A DNA stretch of 64,000 nucleotides from DATBLE01 sp963841405 (GTDB taxonomy: Bacteria; Actinomycetota; Thermoleophilia; Gaiellales; Gaiellaceae), in assembly GCA_963841405.1 (NCBI GenBank), contig CAWJCM010000001.1, positions 186,001 to 250,000 of the forward strand. Direction: 5' to 3'. How positions within the stretch are numbered: the stretch's first letter is position 1; each line of letters starts with the position of its first letter. The notes under the pieces are model-generated. The model saw nothing but the letters and a program-made list of their open reading frames with translations, was not told the origin of the DNA and searched no databases. Below are positions 1-8,223 of this stretch, in pieces. The position numbers and the translations under genes are program-made.

Positions 1-717
1 GTTCGCTCGCCGCTCGAGTACCGCCTGCGCGACGCGCTTCCCGACCGCGACCCCGGTGTTCTTCGCCACACCGTCCGGTAGGGCGGCCATGTACGCGGTG
101 TAGTCGACGTCGAGGCTCGCCTGACCGCTTGCATCGAGGCGCAGCGTGGGCTGAAGGCCGACGAGCGTGTCGTGGGCGGCGGTCGCGATCGCCGCCGCAG
201 CCGACTGGCCCGTCGGCACCGGCGCAGGAAGCTTCGCGAGACGCGCCCACCACGAGCGCGGGACGACACGCGGAACGTGCGGCCGCACCCTCGGGTTGGC
301 CTTGCCGTAGGGCTTCCATGCTCCCTCGCCGCGACGCCAGGCCGCCCATGGGTCCCAACCGGACTTCGCACGCAGCGTGGCTTTCGGGGTCACGGTCACC
401 GTGATCGCGTAGGGCCGGTACCCGCCCTCGATCGCCACCGCGGCGTCGTAGATGGCGACATGGACGATGCCCATGTACACCGCCGCCTCGCCCGGGAACT
501 TGTTGCCGAAGTTCTCGGAGCCGAAGACCCCGCCGGGGCCGGCCGGGACGATTGCGCACCGGGCTTCGGTGCTCCAGTAGGCGACCGGCGTTGTCGCGGC
601 CGGCATCGCCGCCGCAGGCGCGCACTGCGTCTGCGGCGGTGCGCCGGCGCCGGTGCCGGCGCCGACGAACGGGATCGCCCCGAGGAGGACCACGAGGCAA
701 GCCAGTCTCGATTTCAT
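1..717 (-). CDS. vanadium-dependent haloperoxidase-like secreted protein (N-terminal part, cut by window edge)
   Basis: The first 239 residues are visible; the C-terminal part lies beyond the left edge. Residues 1-26 form a typical signal peptide (MKSR followed by a hydrophobic stretch and small residues), so export is likely. After it come helices of the kind that open the helical bundle of vanadium haloperoxidase / PAP2-like enzymes, with AAVYMGIVHVAIYDAAVA around residue 80 and a later AAAAIATAAHDTLVGL segment. The vanadate-binding histidine and arginines of this family sit near the C-terminus and cannot be checked. The ATG follows an AGGAG ribosome site and overlaps the stop codon of the small upstream gene as ATGA, so the two were probably co-translated. 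The family call comes from the N-terminal helices only and is moderately sure. Confidence 0.6.
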   Translation of the reverse strand, partial: MKSRLACLVVLLGAIPFVGAGTGAGAPPQTQCAPAAAMPAATTPVAYWSTEARCAIVPAGPGGVFGSENFGNKFPGEAAVYMGIVHVAIYDAAVAIEGGYRPYAITVTVTPKATLRAKSGWDPWAAWRRGEGAWKPYGKANPRVRPHVPRVVPRSWWARLAKLPAPVPTGQSAAAAIATAAHDTLVGLQPTLRLDASGQASLDVDYTAYMAALPDGVAKNTGVAVGKRVAQAVLERRAN

Positions 718-987
718 GGTTGCTCCTTTCCCGACGAGATCGCCTCGACGACGCGCAGCGGCTCGAGCCCCGCCCGCTGAGCGGCCAGGGCGGCTTTGCG
801 TGCTCGACGGAGCCGCGAACGTGAAGAAGCAGATCTCGTCTTCGGGGACGTGGACCGATCCTTCGAAGCCGACGCGTGCCCCCTCCCGCGTCATCGCCTC
901 GGCGGCCGAGCGCGCCCGCCGCTCCCGCGCCTCACGCTCGCCTGCGGCGCCGCGAGCGAGGAACGTCTCGACGAGGTAGCTCGGCAC
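714..987 (-). pseudogene. small conserved-looking protein, about 91 aa, broken by one frameshift
   Basis: From a GTG at 987 a coherent reading runs for about 60 codons (begins MPSYLVETFLARG, includes HVPEDEICFFTFAAPSS). It then loses sense, while the neighbouring frame continues (RKAALAAQRAGLEPLRVVEA) to a TGA at 716-714 that overlaps the next gene's ATG as ATGA. The break lies near 800-808. The two parts together make a compact alpha/beta protein of about 91 residues. I do not recognise its function. There is no Shine-Dalgarno before the GTG. The gene lies between the LuxR regulator and the haloperoxidase-like gene, all leftward, so they may form one unit. The frameshift may be a real mutation or a sequencing error; a second one occurs 1.2 kb away. 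Confidence 0.5.
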
Positions 988-1011
988 ACGCTCGACGGTA
1001 GGCGAGCGCGC

Positions 1012-2079
1012 TCAGCTTGAAATCGTGCGTTCCCCTGAACTTTGACCATCCGGCCGAAACGCGCGGGCGAGCTCGGCGCGCGAGCGCACACCGAGCTTGG
1101 CGTACACGTGCGTCAGGTGCGTCTCGACCGTCCGCTCGCCCAGGAAGAGCGCTGCAGCGACCTCCTTGTTCGTGCGGCCCTCGGCGACGAGCGCGGCCAC
1201 ACGGCGTTCTGCGGGCGTCAGACCCTCGACCCGCGTCCGCCCGCCGATCCGGCCGAGCTCGCCGCGGGCCTTCTCGGTCCAGGTTGCAGCGCCGAGCTGC
1301 TCGAACCCCGCGACCGCCGCCTCGATCGCGTCCCGGGCGGCCCGCTTCTGCCGTTGCCGCCTGCGGACGACGCCGAGCGCGAGCAGCGCCCGAGCCCGAC
1401 CGAATGCGTCCCCGACGCTCTCGTGCTGGACCGCCGCAGCCTCAAAAAGGGAGGCGGCGTGGTCGACGTCGCCCAGGGCGGCGGCGACGAGGCCGCGGCA
1501 CCGGGTCGCGTGCGCGAGCATGCGCTCGCGGCCGAGGCGCGCCGCATCCGACTCCCATGCATCGAGGAGCCTCACCGCGTCGTCGAGCCGGCCGAGCTCG
1601 AGGAGGGCCTCGACATGGTCCGGGATCCACCAGCGGTGGTCCGCCGAGCGCCACCCGAGCCTCGTCGTCTGCGCCTCGGATTGCCCGAACCACTCGGCAG
1701 CGGTGCCCGGGTCGCCGTCCTGGAGGGCGACGAGCCCCAGAACGGCGAGATGAATGGGCGTGTGCTGCCCGATCTGCTCCTCTCCCAGCCGCAGCGCCAG
1801 CTCCGAATGTGCGCGGGCGACCTCGAGCTGGCCACGGTGGGCGGCGACCACCGAGATCGGCAGATGGTTCCACGGCACGTCGAGCCCGTACTGGACATTG
1901 ATCTCGAGTGATCGGGCCGCGTAGTCCGCCGCGAGCTGCCAGCGGCCGCGCCACAGCTCCAGCCACGAGAGCCCTGCGAGCGCCTCCGCTGCCGCCAGCT
2001 CGTCACGCCCGTGCCACGCCTCGAGCTCGCGCTCGAGCAGCGCACGGGCCGCGTCGGGGTTTTCCTCTCGGTCGAGCAC
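1012..2079 (-). CDS. LuxR-family AAA regulator, C-terminal part with helix-turn-helix (second half of a frameshifted gene)
   Basis: This 355-residue frame carries TPR-like helical repeats and, in its last 65 residues, a clear LuxR-type DNA-binding domain (LTPAERRVAALVAEGRTNKE, then GERTVETHLTHVYAKLGV). It lacks any ATPase domain. Its first codons overlap by one base the frame of the segment upstream (2080-3767), which has the AAA domain but no HTH. Adding one base near 2079-2081 would join them into a normal protein of about 918 residues. As it stands, independent translation from the GTG at 2079 would give an HTH protein without its regulatory half. The gene is therefore either broken or mis-sequenced. 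Confidence 0.65.
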   Translation of the reverse strand: MLDREENPDAARALLERELEAWHGRDELAAAEALAGLSWLELWRGRWQLAADYAARSLEINVQYGLDVPWNHLPISVVAAHRGQLEVARAHSELALRLGEEQIGQHTPIHLAVLGLVALQDGDPGTAAEWFGQSEAQTTRLGWRSADHRWWIPDHVEALLELGRLDDAVRLLDAWESDAARLGRERMLAHATRCRGLVAAALGDVDHAASLFEAAAVQHESVGDAFGRARALLALGVVRRRQRQKRAARDAIEAAVAGFEQLGAATWTEKARGELGRIGGRTRVEGLTPAERRVAALVAEGRTNKEVAAALFLGERTVETHLTHVYAKLGVRSRAELARAFRPDGQSSGERTISS

Positions 2080-3767
2080 GTCGCCAGCATGGTGGTTGCC
2101 ACTCTCAGCAGGCGCGCGTCGCCGGCGGCGGTCGCCAGCTCATATGCCCGCGTGGCGTAGCTCGGCGCGTCGGGGTCGCCGACAGCGGCGCCGAGGAAGG
2201 CGAGTATGCAGAGCGCCTCGGCCCGAAGCGCGTCGTCCTCGAGCTGATCGGCGAGCTCGAGTGCTTTGCGGGCGTGCTCGCGCCCTCCCACGAAGCCCTG
2301 CTCGAAGCGGACCGCCCAGGCGAGTCGGCAGTGGATCCGCGCCCGGAGCGCCGGCTGAGCTCGGGCCTCGTGCAGCGCCTCCTCGAGCGACGCCACGGCG
2401 CGGTGGAGTCCCTCGAGGTCGGCGAGGAGAACGAGCACCTCTGCCCGGAACTGCCCCCGCTCCGTCTCCGCGAGGAGATCGTTCGCGATTGCCCGGGCCC
2501 GGGTCCATTCTCCGGCAGCGTGCTGCGCCCGCGCGGCGACCAGGGCTCGTCGGCGACGCTCGTCGGGCTCGTTCGCGGGGGTCAGCCGAACCGCCTGTTC
2601 GGCAAGCTCCGCGGCAGCCGCCGATGCGCCCCGCTCGCTTGCGACCATCGCGGCGCCGTCGAGAACGGCCGCAACGGCATCATCCGGCTCGTCGCACGAG
2701 AGCGCGAGGTGACGGGCACGCAGCAGCGGGTCCTCGATGACCTGGGCGAGGCGGCCGTGGACGCGGCGGCGCCGGTCGCCGAGGTCGTCGTAGAGAACCG
2801 ACGCGAGCAAGGGATGGCTGAAACGGATGGCGCCGTTCTCGCGCTCGACCACGTGCGCTGCGACCGCAGGCTCGAGTGCGTCGTCCGCAACCCCGGCCTG
2901 CTCCAGGAGCGATTCGGGCGCCGTGCCCAGCGCCGCGGCCAGCGCGAGCGCATCATACGTGGGCGCGGGAAGGCCCGCGAGCCTCGCGCGGACGAGCTCG
3001 TCGAGCGTCTCGGGAACCGGCAGCGGCTCGAGCGGATCGACCTGCTCGCCGAGAACACGCGCCAGCTCCAACGCGAAGAACGGATTGCCCCCCGACCGCT
3101 CGTGGATGCGGAGCAGCGTCTGGCGGGCGAAGGGCCTCCCGAAGCGATCGAGCAGGAGTCGATGGAGTGCGCCGACGCTCAGCGGCACCACCGGCAGCCG
3201 CTCGAGCCGTTCCGAGCCGAGCGCCTGCTCCAGCTCCGACGGCTCGGACCCGGCGACCACCCGCCGGGCGAGCAGCACGAGAACGGGTGTCATGACGAGT
3301 CGTCGAAGCGCAAACGCGAGCGCTCTCGACGAGGCGGCGTCGAGCCACTGAACGTCGTCGACTGCCAGCAGCACCGGACCTTGGTCGCCCAGCAGGTGCA
3401 GGACGTCGCGCACCGCGACGCCGAGCGCGCGGTGGTCGACGCGATCGTCTCGGTTCTCCTCGCGGAGCAGCGCGATCGCCAGCGCGCGGCGCCTGGGCGC
3501 CGAGAGCAGAGGCACCACCTCGGCCGCGATCTCGTCGAACAGGTCGCCCAGCCCGAGATGCGCGAGGCTCCGCTCGGCCTCCGCCGGCCGCGAGGTGAGC
3601 ACGACCAGGCCGCGCTCGCGCGCCGCGGCCACCCCTGCGCGCCAGAGCGTCGACTTCCCGATGCCTGCCTCGCCTTCGAGTACGAGGCCGCCAGCCCCAG
3701 CGCGCGGCTGGCCGACGAACGCGTGGACGGAAGCGAGATCTCGCTCCCTGCCGACGATCTCGAACAT
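2080..3767 (-). CDS. LuxR-family AAA regulator, N-terminal ATPase part (first half of a frameshifted gene)
   Basis: The start is taken as the ATG at 3767 because the protein then begins MFEIVGRERDLASVHAF, the usual opening of large ATP-binding LuxR (LAL) regulators; a GTG at 3824 is possible. A Walker A motif (GEAGIGKST) lies at residues 32-40 and a Walker B-like VLLAVDDVQWLD around residue 120. TPR-like helices (ELAEQAVRLTP, ARKALELADQLED) follow. After residue 560 (MLATC) this frame turns into arginine/serine-rich nonsense and ends at 1572, while the true continuation is in the next frame (1012-2079). LAL proteins normally sense a ligand through the ATPase/TPR region and act through the C-terminal HTH, which this segment lacks. 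Confidence 0.65.
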
Positions 3768-3850
3768 GTTCCCGGACCAGATGGTGACCCCGGACCCCGC
3801 CGAGGGCAAGCTCGACCGCGTCACACCCGGCGTCGGCAGGGGCGGCGACG

Positions 3851-4237
3851 TCAGGTCGGCGCCAGAACGGTCAGGTCGAGCGCCTTCGCCGCTGCTGCCA
3901 GCCGCGAGTCGTACGTGAGGACGCCGTCGAGGTCCTCGCCCACCTCCAGCGCCGTGGCCAGATGGAGGGCGTCGAGCGCGCGCAGCGTCGGCGGGTCGAG
4001 CAGCGCCGCCCGCGCCCGGATCGGCTCGGTCGGCTCGACGACCGTGAGCTGCGAGACGACTCGTTGCCCCAGCGGCACGAGCTCGGGCGCTGCGCGCCGC
4101 ACCGCCCGGACGACCTCGATCTCGACGACCGCGCTTGCGATCTGGTCCGGCGCCCCCGCGAGCAAGTCGCGAAGCGCATCGCTCTCGGCCTCCTCGACGA
4201 CGAGCTTCACGAGCGCCGACGAGTCGACGTAGATCAG
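3851..4237 (-). CDS. vapC: PIN-domain toxin, VapC type
   Basis: A PIN-domain ribonuclease of about 128 residues. Conserved acidic positions are visible: the first Asp in IYVDSSALVKLVVEE, a mid-protein Glu in VVEIEVVRAVRR, and the pair in LDALHLATALEVG, with a later Asp in LTYDSRLA. The first ATG/GTG/TTG in frame is a GTG at 4210, but starting there would delete the first catalytic Asp. The better start is the CTG at 4237, which overlaps the antitoxin stop as CTGA. VapC proteins cleave specific RNAs and are held inactive by the cognate antitoxin. The antitoxin lies immediately upstream and is translationally coupled. Toxin identity is sure; the start codon is inference. Confidence 0.8.
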   Translation of the reverse strand: MIYVDSSALVKLVVEEAESDALRDLLAGAPDQIASAVVEIEVVRAVRRAAPELVPLGQRVVSQLTVVEPTEPIRARAALLDPPTLRALDALHLATALEVGEDLDGVLTYDSRLAAAAKALDLTVLAPT

Positions 4238-4512
4238 ACGCGATCCTCGCGAAGCTCCTCGAGCACCTCGCTGAGCGGGCGCTCGAGCGTCGCTCTCACC
4301 GGCGGCGGAAGCTCCGCGAGGTTACCGGCGCCGCGGCGGAGCCGGATCCCTCGCGCCGCGAGCCGGGCGACGGGGTCATCGGGATCGACGATCGGCTGCA
4401 GCGTCGCCACCGGCCGGCCGCGCTCGGTCACTTCCAGCGTCTCACCCCGCCGGACGCGACGCAGGTACACGCTGAGGTTCTGCCGGAGCTCACGAACACC
4501 CACGCGGTCCAT
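4234..4512 (-). CDS. Phd/YefM-family antitoxin
   Basis: A 92-residue protein with the Phd/YefM N-terminal fold: VGVRELRQNLSVYLRRV followed by GETLEVTERGRPVATLQP. This part normally dimerises and binds the operator, and the remaining C-terminal tail (VRATLERPLSEVLEELRED) would wrap around the toxin. The start at 4512 (MDRVGVRE) matches the family; an ATG three codons upstream is an alternative. The stop overlaps the toxin gene by four bases. The pair would be expected to autoregulate from the 50-base gap towards fabI. Confidence is high for the family, while partner specificity is inferred from adjacency. Confidence 0.85.
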   Translation of the reverse strand: MDRVGVRELRQNLSVYLRRVRRGETLEVTERGRPVATLQPIVDPDDPVARLAARGIRLRRGAGNLAELPPPVRATLERPLSEVLEELREDRV

Positions 4513-4562
4513 GACGCACATATGTAGCACATCGTCGTCTCGGACGTCGTGGGCTCTGGCGT

Positions 4563-5339
4563 CTACATGCCGACCGCGTGATATCCGGAGTCGACGTAGA
4601 GCGTCGTCGCCGTCACGTTCTTCGCGTCCTCGGAGAGCAGGTACGCGGCCGCGGCGGCGACGTCGTCCGCGTCGATCGGGCGGTGCAGCGGCGAGCGCTC
4701 CTCGACGATCGCCTCCATCGTCGGGAAGCCGGCGATCGACCTGGCCGCCAGCGTGCGCACCGGGCCGGCCGACACCGCGTTGACGCGGATGTTCTTCTGG
4801 CCGAGGTCCCAGGCGAGATACTGGACGGACGAGTCGAGGGTCGCCTTGGCCACGCCCATCACGTTGTAGTGCGGCACCGCACGCTCGCCGCCCAGATAGG
4901 TCATCGTCAGGATCGAGCCCCCGCCCGCCGCCTCCATCAGCGGCTCCGCCGCCCGCGCGCAGGCGACCAGCGAGTAGGCCGAGATGTCGAGGGCCATCCA
5001 GAAGCGGTCGCGCGGTGTGTCGGTGAACCGGCCCTCGAGGTCCTCCGCGGCGGCGAACGCGACCGAGTGGACGAGCAGGTCGAGGCTGCCGCCGAACGCC
5101 TCCCCCACCTCGTCGAAGACGCGGCGGACGTCGGCGTCGGAGCGCACGTCGCATTCGGTGACGAGCGGGCTGTCGACCGAGGCCGCGAGCTCGCGGACGC
5201 CGGCCTCGATCCGCTCGCCCTGATAGGTGAACGCGAGCTGGGCGCCGCCCTCCGCGAGCCGTCGGGCGATCGCCCAGGCGATCGAACGCTTGTTGGCGAC
5301 TCCGAGAACGAGGCCGCGCTTGCCGGCGAACGGCGACAC
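4563..5339 (-). CDS. fabI: enoyl-[acyl-carrier-protein] reductase (NADH), FabI type
   Basis: This enzyme catalyses the last step of each fatty-acid elongation cycle, reducing enoyl-ACP with NADH in the cytosol. The 258 residues match FabI length. The N-terminus has the FabI-style cofactor motif (LVLGVANKRSIAWAIA), and the catalytic arrangement Tyr-x9-Tyr-x6-Lys is complete in YLGGERAVPHYNVMGVAK. The C-terminus has TLYVDSGYHAVGM. The GTG at 5339 is chosen because SPFAGKRGLVLG follows directly. There is no Shine-Dalgarno, but a TAGACT -10 box lies 8 bases upstream, so the message is probably leaderless. It diverges from a short-chain dehydrogenase gene 24 bases away. Confidence 0.93.
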   Translation of the reverse strand: MSPFAGKRGLVLGVANKRSIAWAIARRLAEGGAQLAFTYQGERIEAGVRELAASVDSPLVTECDVRSDADVRRVFDEVGEAFGGSLDLLVHSVAFAAAEDLEGRFTDTPRDRFWMALDISAYSLVACARAAEPLMEAAGGGSILTMTYLGGERAVPHYNVMGVAKATLDSSVQYLAWDLGQKNIRVNAVSAGPVRTLAARSIAGFPTMEAIVEERSPLHRPIDADDVAAAAAYLLSEDAKNVTATTLYVDSGYHAVGM

Positions 5340-5347
5340 GAGCGGGG

Positions 5348-5357
5348 AGTCTAGAGT
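5348..5357. promoter_or_regulatory. overlapping divergent -10 boxes between fabI and the SDR gene
   Basis: On the + strand TAGAGT (5352-5357) lies 6 bases before the GTG at 5364. On the - strand TAGACT (5353-5348) lies 8 bases before the fabI GTG at 5339. The two hexamers share the self-complementary TA at 5352-5353 inside GAGTCTAGAGTCT. Both fit TANNNT. The 24-base spacer leaves no room for separate promoters, so one symmetric core probably serves both genes. Confidence 0.55.
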
Positions 5358-5363
5358 CTGGCG

Positions 5364-6128
5364 GTGCCTTCGTCTTCGGTCGCGGTGATTACGGGCGGGT
5401 CGAGTGGGATCGGGGCCGAGGTGGCGCGGCTCCTGACCGCCGGCGGCTGGCGCTGCGTACTGGTCGCGCGAGGCGAGGAGCGGCTGCGCGCGCTCGCGGA
5501 GGAGCTCGGCGCGGAGGCCGAGGTGTGCGACGTCGGCGACCGTGCCGCGGTCGACGCCCTCGCCGCGCGGGTCGCCGAGCGCCATCCGCGGATCGGGCTG
5601 CTGGTCAACAACGCCGGCATCCCGGGCAAGGCGGATTTCGTCACCGGCGATGCCGAGCGGATCGAGAACGTGATGCGGATCAACTACTTCGGCGGTATCT
5701 GGTGCCTGCGGTCGTTCCTTCCGGCGCTCGAGGCGGCCGCGCCGGCCGACGTCGTCAACGTCGTCTCTGTCGCCGGAACGGTCGCCCTGCCGCAGTCCGG
5801 GCCGTACGCCGCCTCCAAGCACGCGCAGCTCGCCTTCTCGCGCTCCGTGGCCGCCCAGCTCCGCCCGCGCGGGATCCGCGTCCACACCGTCCTGCCGGGC
5901 TTCTCGCCCACGGCCGGCTTCCCCGAGCCGAGCGTGCTGCCGAAGGCGCTCGAGTGGACGATCATCGAGCCGGAGCGGATCGCGCGGACGATCGTCGGCT
6001 CCGTTGTCCGCGACCGGCGGGAGAGCTTCGTCCCCTGGTGGTTCCGGACAATGGCGGTGCTCCAGGGCTCCGCGCCGAGCACGTTCTCTCGCGGACTCAC
6101 CTGGTTCAGCGGCCGCTTCGGCCGTTAG
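5364..6128 (+). CDS. short-chain dehydrogenase/reductase
   Basis: A 254-residue classical SDR. The Rossmann cofactor motif TGGSSGIG is at residues 10-17, NNAG occurs in LLVNNAGIPG, a Ser-containing strand is VNVVSVAGTVALPQSGP, and the catalytic YxxxK is YAASK at about residues 148-152. These enzymes oxidise or reduce an alcohol or ketone with NAD(P). The C-terminal extension (FRTMAVLQGSAPSTFSR) is hydrophobic and basic and may touch the membrane. The substrate cannot be read from sequence. It starts at a GTG with no Shine-Dalgarno, 6 bases after a TAGAGT box, facing fabI; a lipid-related role is only suggested by that neighbour. Confidence 0.85.
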   Translation: MPSSSVAVITGGSSGIGAEVARLLTAGGWRCVLVARGEERLRALAEELGAEAEVCDVGDRAAVDALAARVAERHPRIGLLVNNAGIPGKADFVTGDAERIENVMRINYFGGIWCLRSFLPALEAAAPADVVNVVSVAGTVALPQSGPYAASKHAQLAFSRSVAAQLRPRGIRVHTVLPGFSPTAGFPEPSVLPKALEWTIIEPERIARTIVGSVVRDRRESFVPWWFRTMAVLQGSAPSTFSRGLTWFSGRFGR

Positions 6129-6157
6129 CGCGGGGGAACCCCTGGCCCTCCCCCGCG
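6129..6157. terminator. GC-rich hairpin after the SDR gene
   Basis: An 8-base perfect stem (CGCGGGGG at 6129-6136 pairing with 6150-6157) closes a 13-base loop directly after the SDR stop codon. There is no T-run. The convergent aminopeptidase gene ends at 6307, so it may serve either strand. The remaining bases to 6306 show nothing else recognisable. Confidence 0.45.
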
Positions 6158-6306
6158 GGCCCCCTCCTCGCCGTCGGCTCAGTCGGTCCAAGGTCAACGA
6201 AGCCGGCGCAGCTTCGCGGACTGCCGGCGTTGCCTCTCCCTCACGAGCCTCTCGCCGAGCAAAGCCCGGCTTCGGCGGCGAAACGACCCGCAACCAGACG
6301 GTCGGC

Positions 6307-7509
6307 TTAGATTTTCCAGTAGCCGTCACGGAGCACCGGCACCCGCTCGCCCTCCCGCGTGATGCCGGTCACGGCGACGTCGTCGCCGCCGATCATGAAG
6401 TCGATATGGATCGAGCTGCGGTTCCGCCGCGCCTTGTCCTCCTCCGACAGGCCCTGGTCGAATCCGTCGCCGAGGGCGACGTGGCTGGCCGCGTTCTCGT
6501 CGAGTAGCGTGTCGAAGAAGACGGTGCCGAGCCGGCCGATGCGGCTTTCGCGGTCGACGAGCGCGACCTCGCCGAGACGGGCGGCGCCCTCGTCGAATGC
6601 GGCCCTCCCGCGCATGACGCCGGCACCCTGCTCGGCGTCGATCGCGACCGCTCGGCCGCCCTCGAACCGCATCTCCAGGTCGCGGATGATCGTGCCGTCG
6701 GCGAGGACGAGTGGCTTCGTCGACCGCACCACACCCTCCGCCCGCGCCGGATCCGGAGTGGCATAGACCTCCTCCGTGGGGAGGTTGGCAAGATGGACGA
6801 TCCCGTCGACAGTCTCGTCGCGCGCGCCGTGGAAGACCGAGCTGGAGAGCAGGCCGACCGTCAGGTCGGTCCCCGGCCCCTCGAAGTGCAGCGCGTCGAA
6901 ACGGCGCTCGTTCATCCGCGCGGCCGCGGCGGTCAGCGCCTCCGCCCGCTCGGCCCAGGCCGCGACCGGGTCGGGCTCGTCGAGCCGGCAGACGTGCGAG
7001 ATCTCCTGCCACAACCGGTCGAGCGCCTCCTCGGGCGGGAGGTCGGAATGAGCGAGTCTCGCCCACGGCATGCTGGGGCAGGGAACGACCGTCCAGTTCG
7101 TCGTCCGCTCGTTGATCACGCCCAGGATCTCCTTGACGAACGGCAGCTGGTCGCGGCCGGCGCGCTCCTGGTCGAGGTCGTCGAGCAACCCGGTCACGCT
7201 CGGCCCGGCGAGGGAGATTCGCGCCGCCCGCTCCGTGCCGAGGGCCAGCATCCGGTGGCTGAACCAGGACGGAACGAAATCGAGGCTGTCATCGGTCGCA
7301 TACGCGATTCGCGCCCGTTTCACGTAGGGATCGAAGTACTGGACGTCGACGAAGCGCGCTCCGTGCTTGTAGGCGCTGTCGGCGATCGCGCGGGCAAGCT
7401 CGAACTGGCCGTGGTCGGCGGCCACGGTGACGATCTGGCCGGGCTGGACGTTGGCGCCGACCGTGACCGCGAGGTCGGCCAGGCGCGCGAGCAAACGGTC
7501 CCGGTGCAC
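6307..7509 (-). CDS. aminopeptidase, M29 family
   Basis: A metallo-aminopeptidase of the thermophilic AmpS/AmpT type that removes N-terminal residues from peptides. At 400 residues it is close to the usual length of about 410. Likely metal-ligand segments are visible: LHFEGPGTDLTVGL, NLPTEEVYATPD (family Glu), and IHIDFMIGG near the C-terminus (His and Asp). The GTG start at 7509 is preceded by no Shine-Dalgarno but by TAGACT six bases upstream. The first TAG of that box is the stop codon of the methyltransferase gene, so the promoter begins in the upstream gene's stop. Confidence 0.9.
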   Translation of the reverse strand: MHRDRLLARLADLAVTVGANVQPGQIVTVAADHGQFELARAIADSAYKHGARFVDVQYFDPYVKRARIAYATDDSLDFVPSWFSHRMLALGTERAARISLAGPSVTGLLDDLDQERAGRDQLPFVKEILGVINERTTNWTVVPCPSMPWARLAHSDLPPEEALDRLWQEISHVCRLDEPDPVAAWAERAEALTAAAARMNERRFDALHFEGPGTDLTVGLLSSSVFHGARDETVDGIVHLANLPTEEVYATPDPARAEGVVRSTKPLVLADGTIIRDLEMRFEGGRAVAIDAEQGAGVMRGRAAFDEGAARLGEVALVDRESRIGRLGTVFFDTLLDENAASHVALGDGFDQGLSEEDKARRNRSSIHIDFMIGGDDVAVTGITREGERVPVLRDGYWKI

Positions 7510-7518
7510 CGGCGGAGT

Positions 7519-8223
7519 CTAGGCCCCGGACTGCGGCCTGACCGCCAGGTACCAGCCGACGTTGGCCGTCGGCGACGGCGGTGCCAGCTCCTTCGCCTGC
7601 TCTCGCTCGTCTCCCTGGCAGTCGGCGAGGTCGAGGTACCAGGCGAGGTCGCGCTGCTCCTCGGTGAACCTCGTCCGCACAACGACCAGTCCGTTCGCCT
7701 CGAGCAATGAACGGATGTCCGTGTCGGGAAGGAGGCGCTGATGCTCCGGGTTGCGCGCGCGCTCGAACCGGTCCAGCTCGAGTGCGACAAGCGGGTCGGC
7801 GGGCGCGATCTGGTCGATCACCACCACCTGGCCGCCGAACCGCACCGCCCGGGCGAGCGAGGCGACGATCATCTCCGGGCGCGGCACGTGGTGGAGCACG
7901 CGGGAACACCCGCCGAGGTCGAAGCTGCCGCGCCGGACGTCGAGCTGCGTCGCGTCCCCCTCGACGAAGGTGACGTTCGGGAAGGCGGCACCGCGTCGTC
8001 GGCCCTCATCGAGCAGCGCGGGAGACATGTCCACGGCGAGCACGTCCGCCACGTACGGCGCCAGGGCGAACGCGAGTGCGCCCGTGCCGGTGCCGACGTC
8101 GAGCACGTGCTCGTCACCCGTCGGCTGGACGAGCGCGCGCACAGCCTCCCCGAACGCCTCGCGCCGGCGTTCCTCGAGCTCGCCCAGCCGGGCGGCCGTT
8201 CTACTCCAGCGATCGTCGGACAA
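7519..8223 (-). CDS. class I SAM-dependent methyltransferase
   Basis: A 234-residue methyltransferase. The SAM-binding loop is VLDVGTGTGALAFALAPY at about residues 41-58, followed by the acidic end of strand 2 (VLAVDMS), GDATQLDV, and the motif IV region FDLGGCSRVLHHVP. These are the hallmarks of UbiE/Methyltransf_11 proteins, but the substrate is unknown. The gene start overlaps the end of the CCA-adding enzyme by 23 bases, and only 9 bases separate its stop from the aminopeptidase start. It is thus part of the leftward housekeeping run. Confidence 0.83.
   Translation of the reverse strand: MSDDRWSRTAARLGELEERRREAFGEAVRALVQPTGDEHVLDVGTGTGALAFALAPYVADVLAVDMSPALLDEGRRRGAAFPNVTFVEGDATQLDVRRGSFDLGGCSRVLHHVPRPEMIVASLARAVRFGGQVVVIDQIAPADPLVALELDRFERARNPEHQRLLPDTDIRSLLEANGLVVVRTRFTEEQRDLAWYLDLADCQGDEREQAKELAPPSPTANVGWYLAVRPQSGA

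Noticed and set aside
1908..4232. A 774-codon + strand frame opposite the LuxR regulator and vapC
   Set aside because: The - strand carries Walker, HTH and PIN motifs; the + strand product is Arg/Glu-rich with none.
3851..4512. Toxin-antitoxin pair as part of a larger defence system
   Set aside because: Flanking genes are a regulator and fabI; no nuclease, helicase or methylase partners are present.
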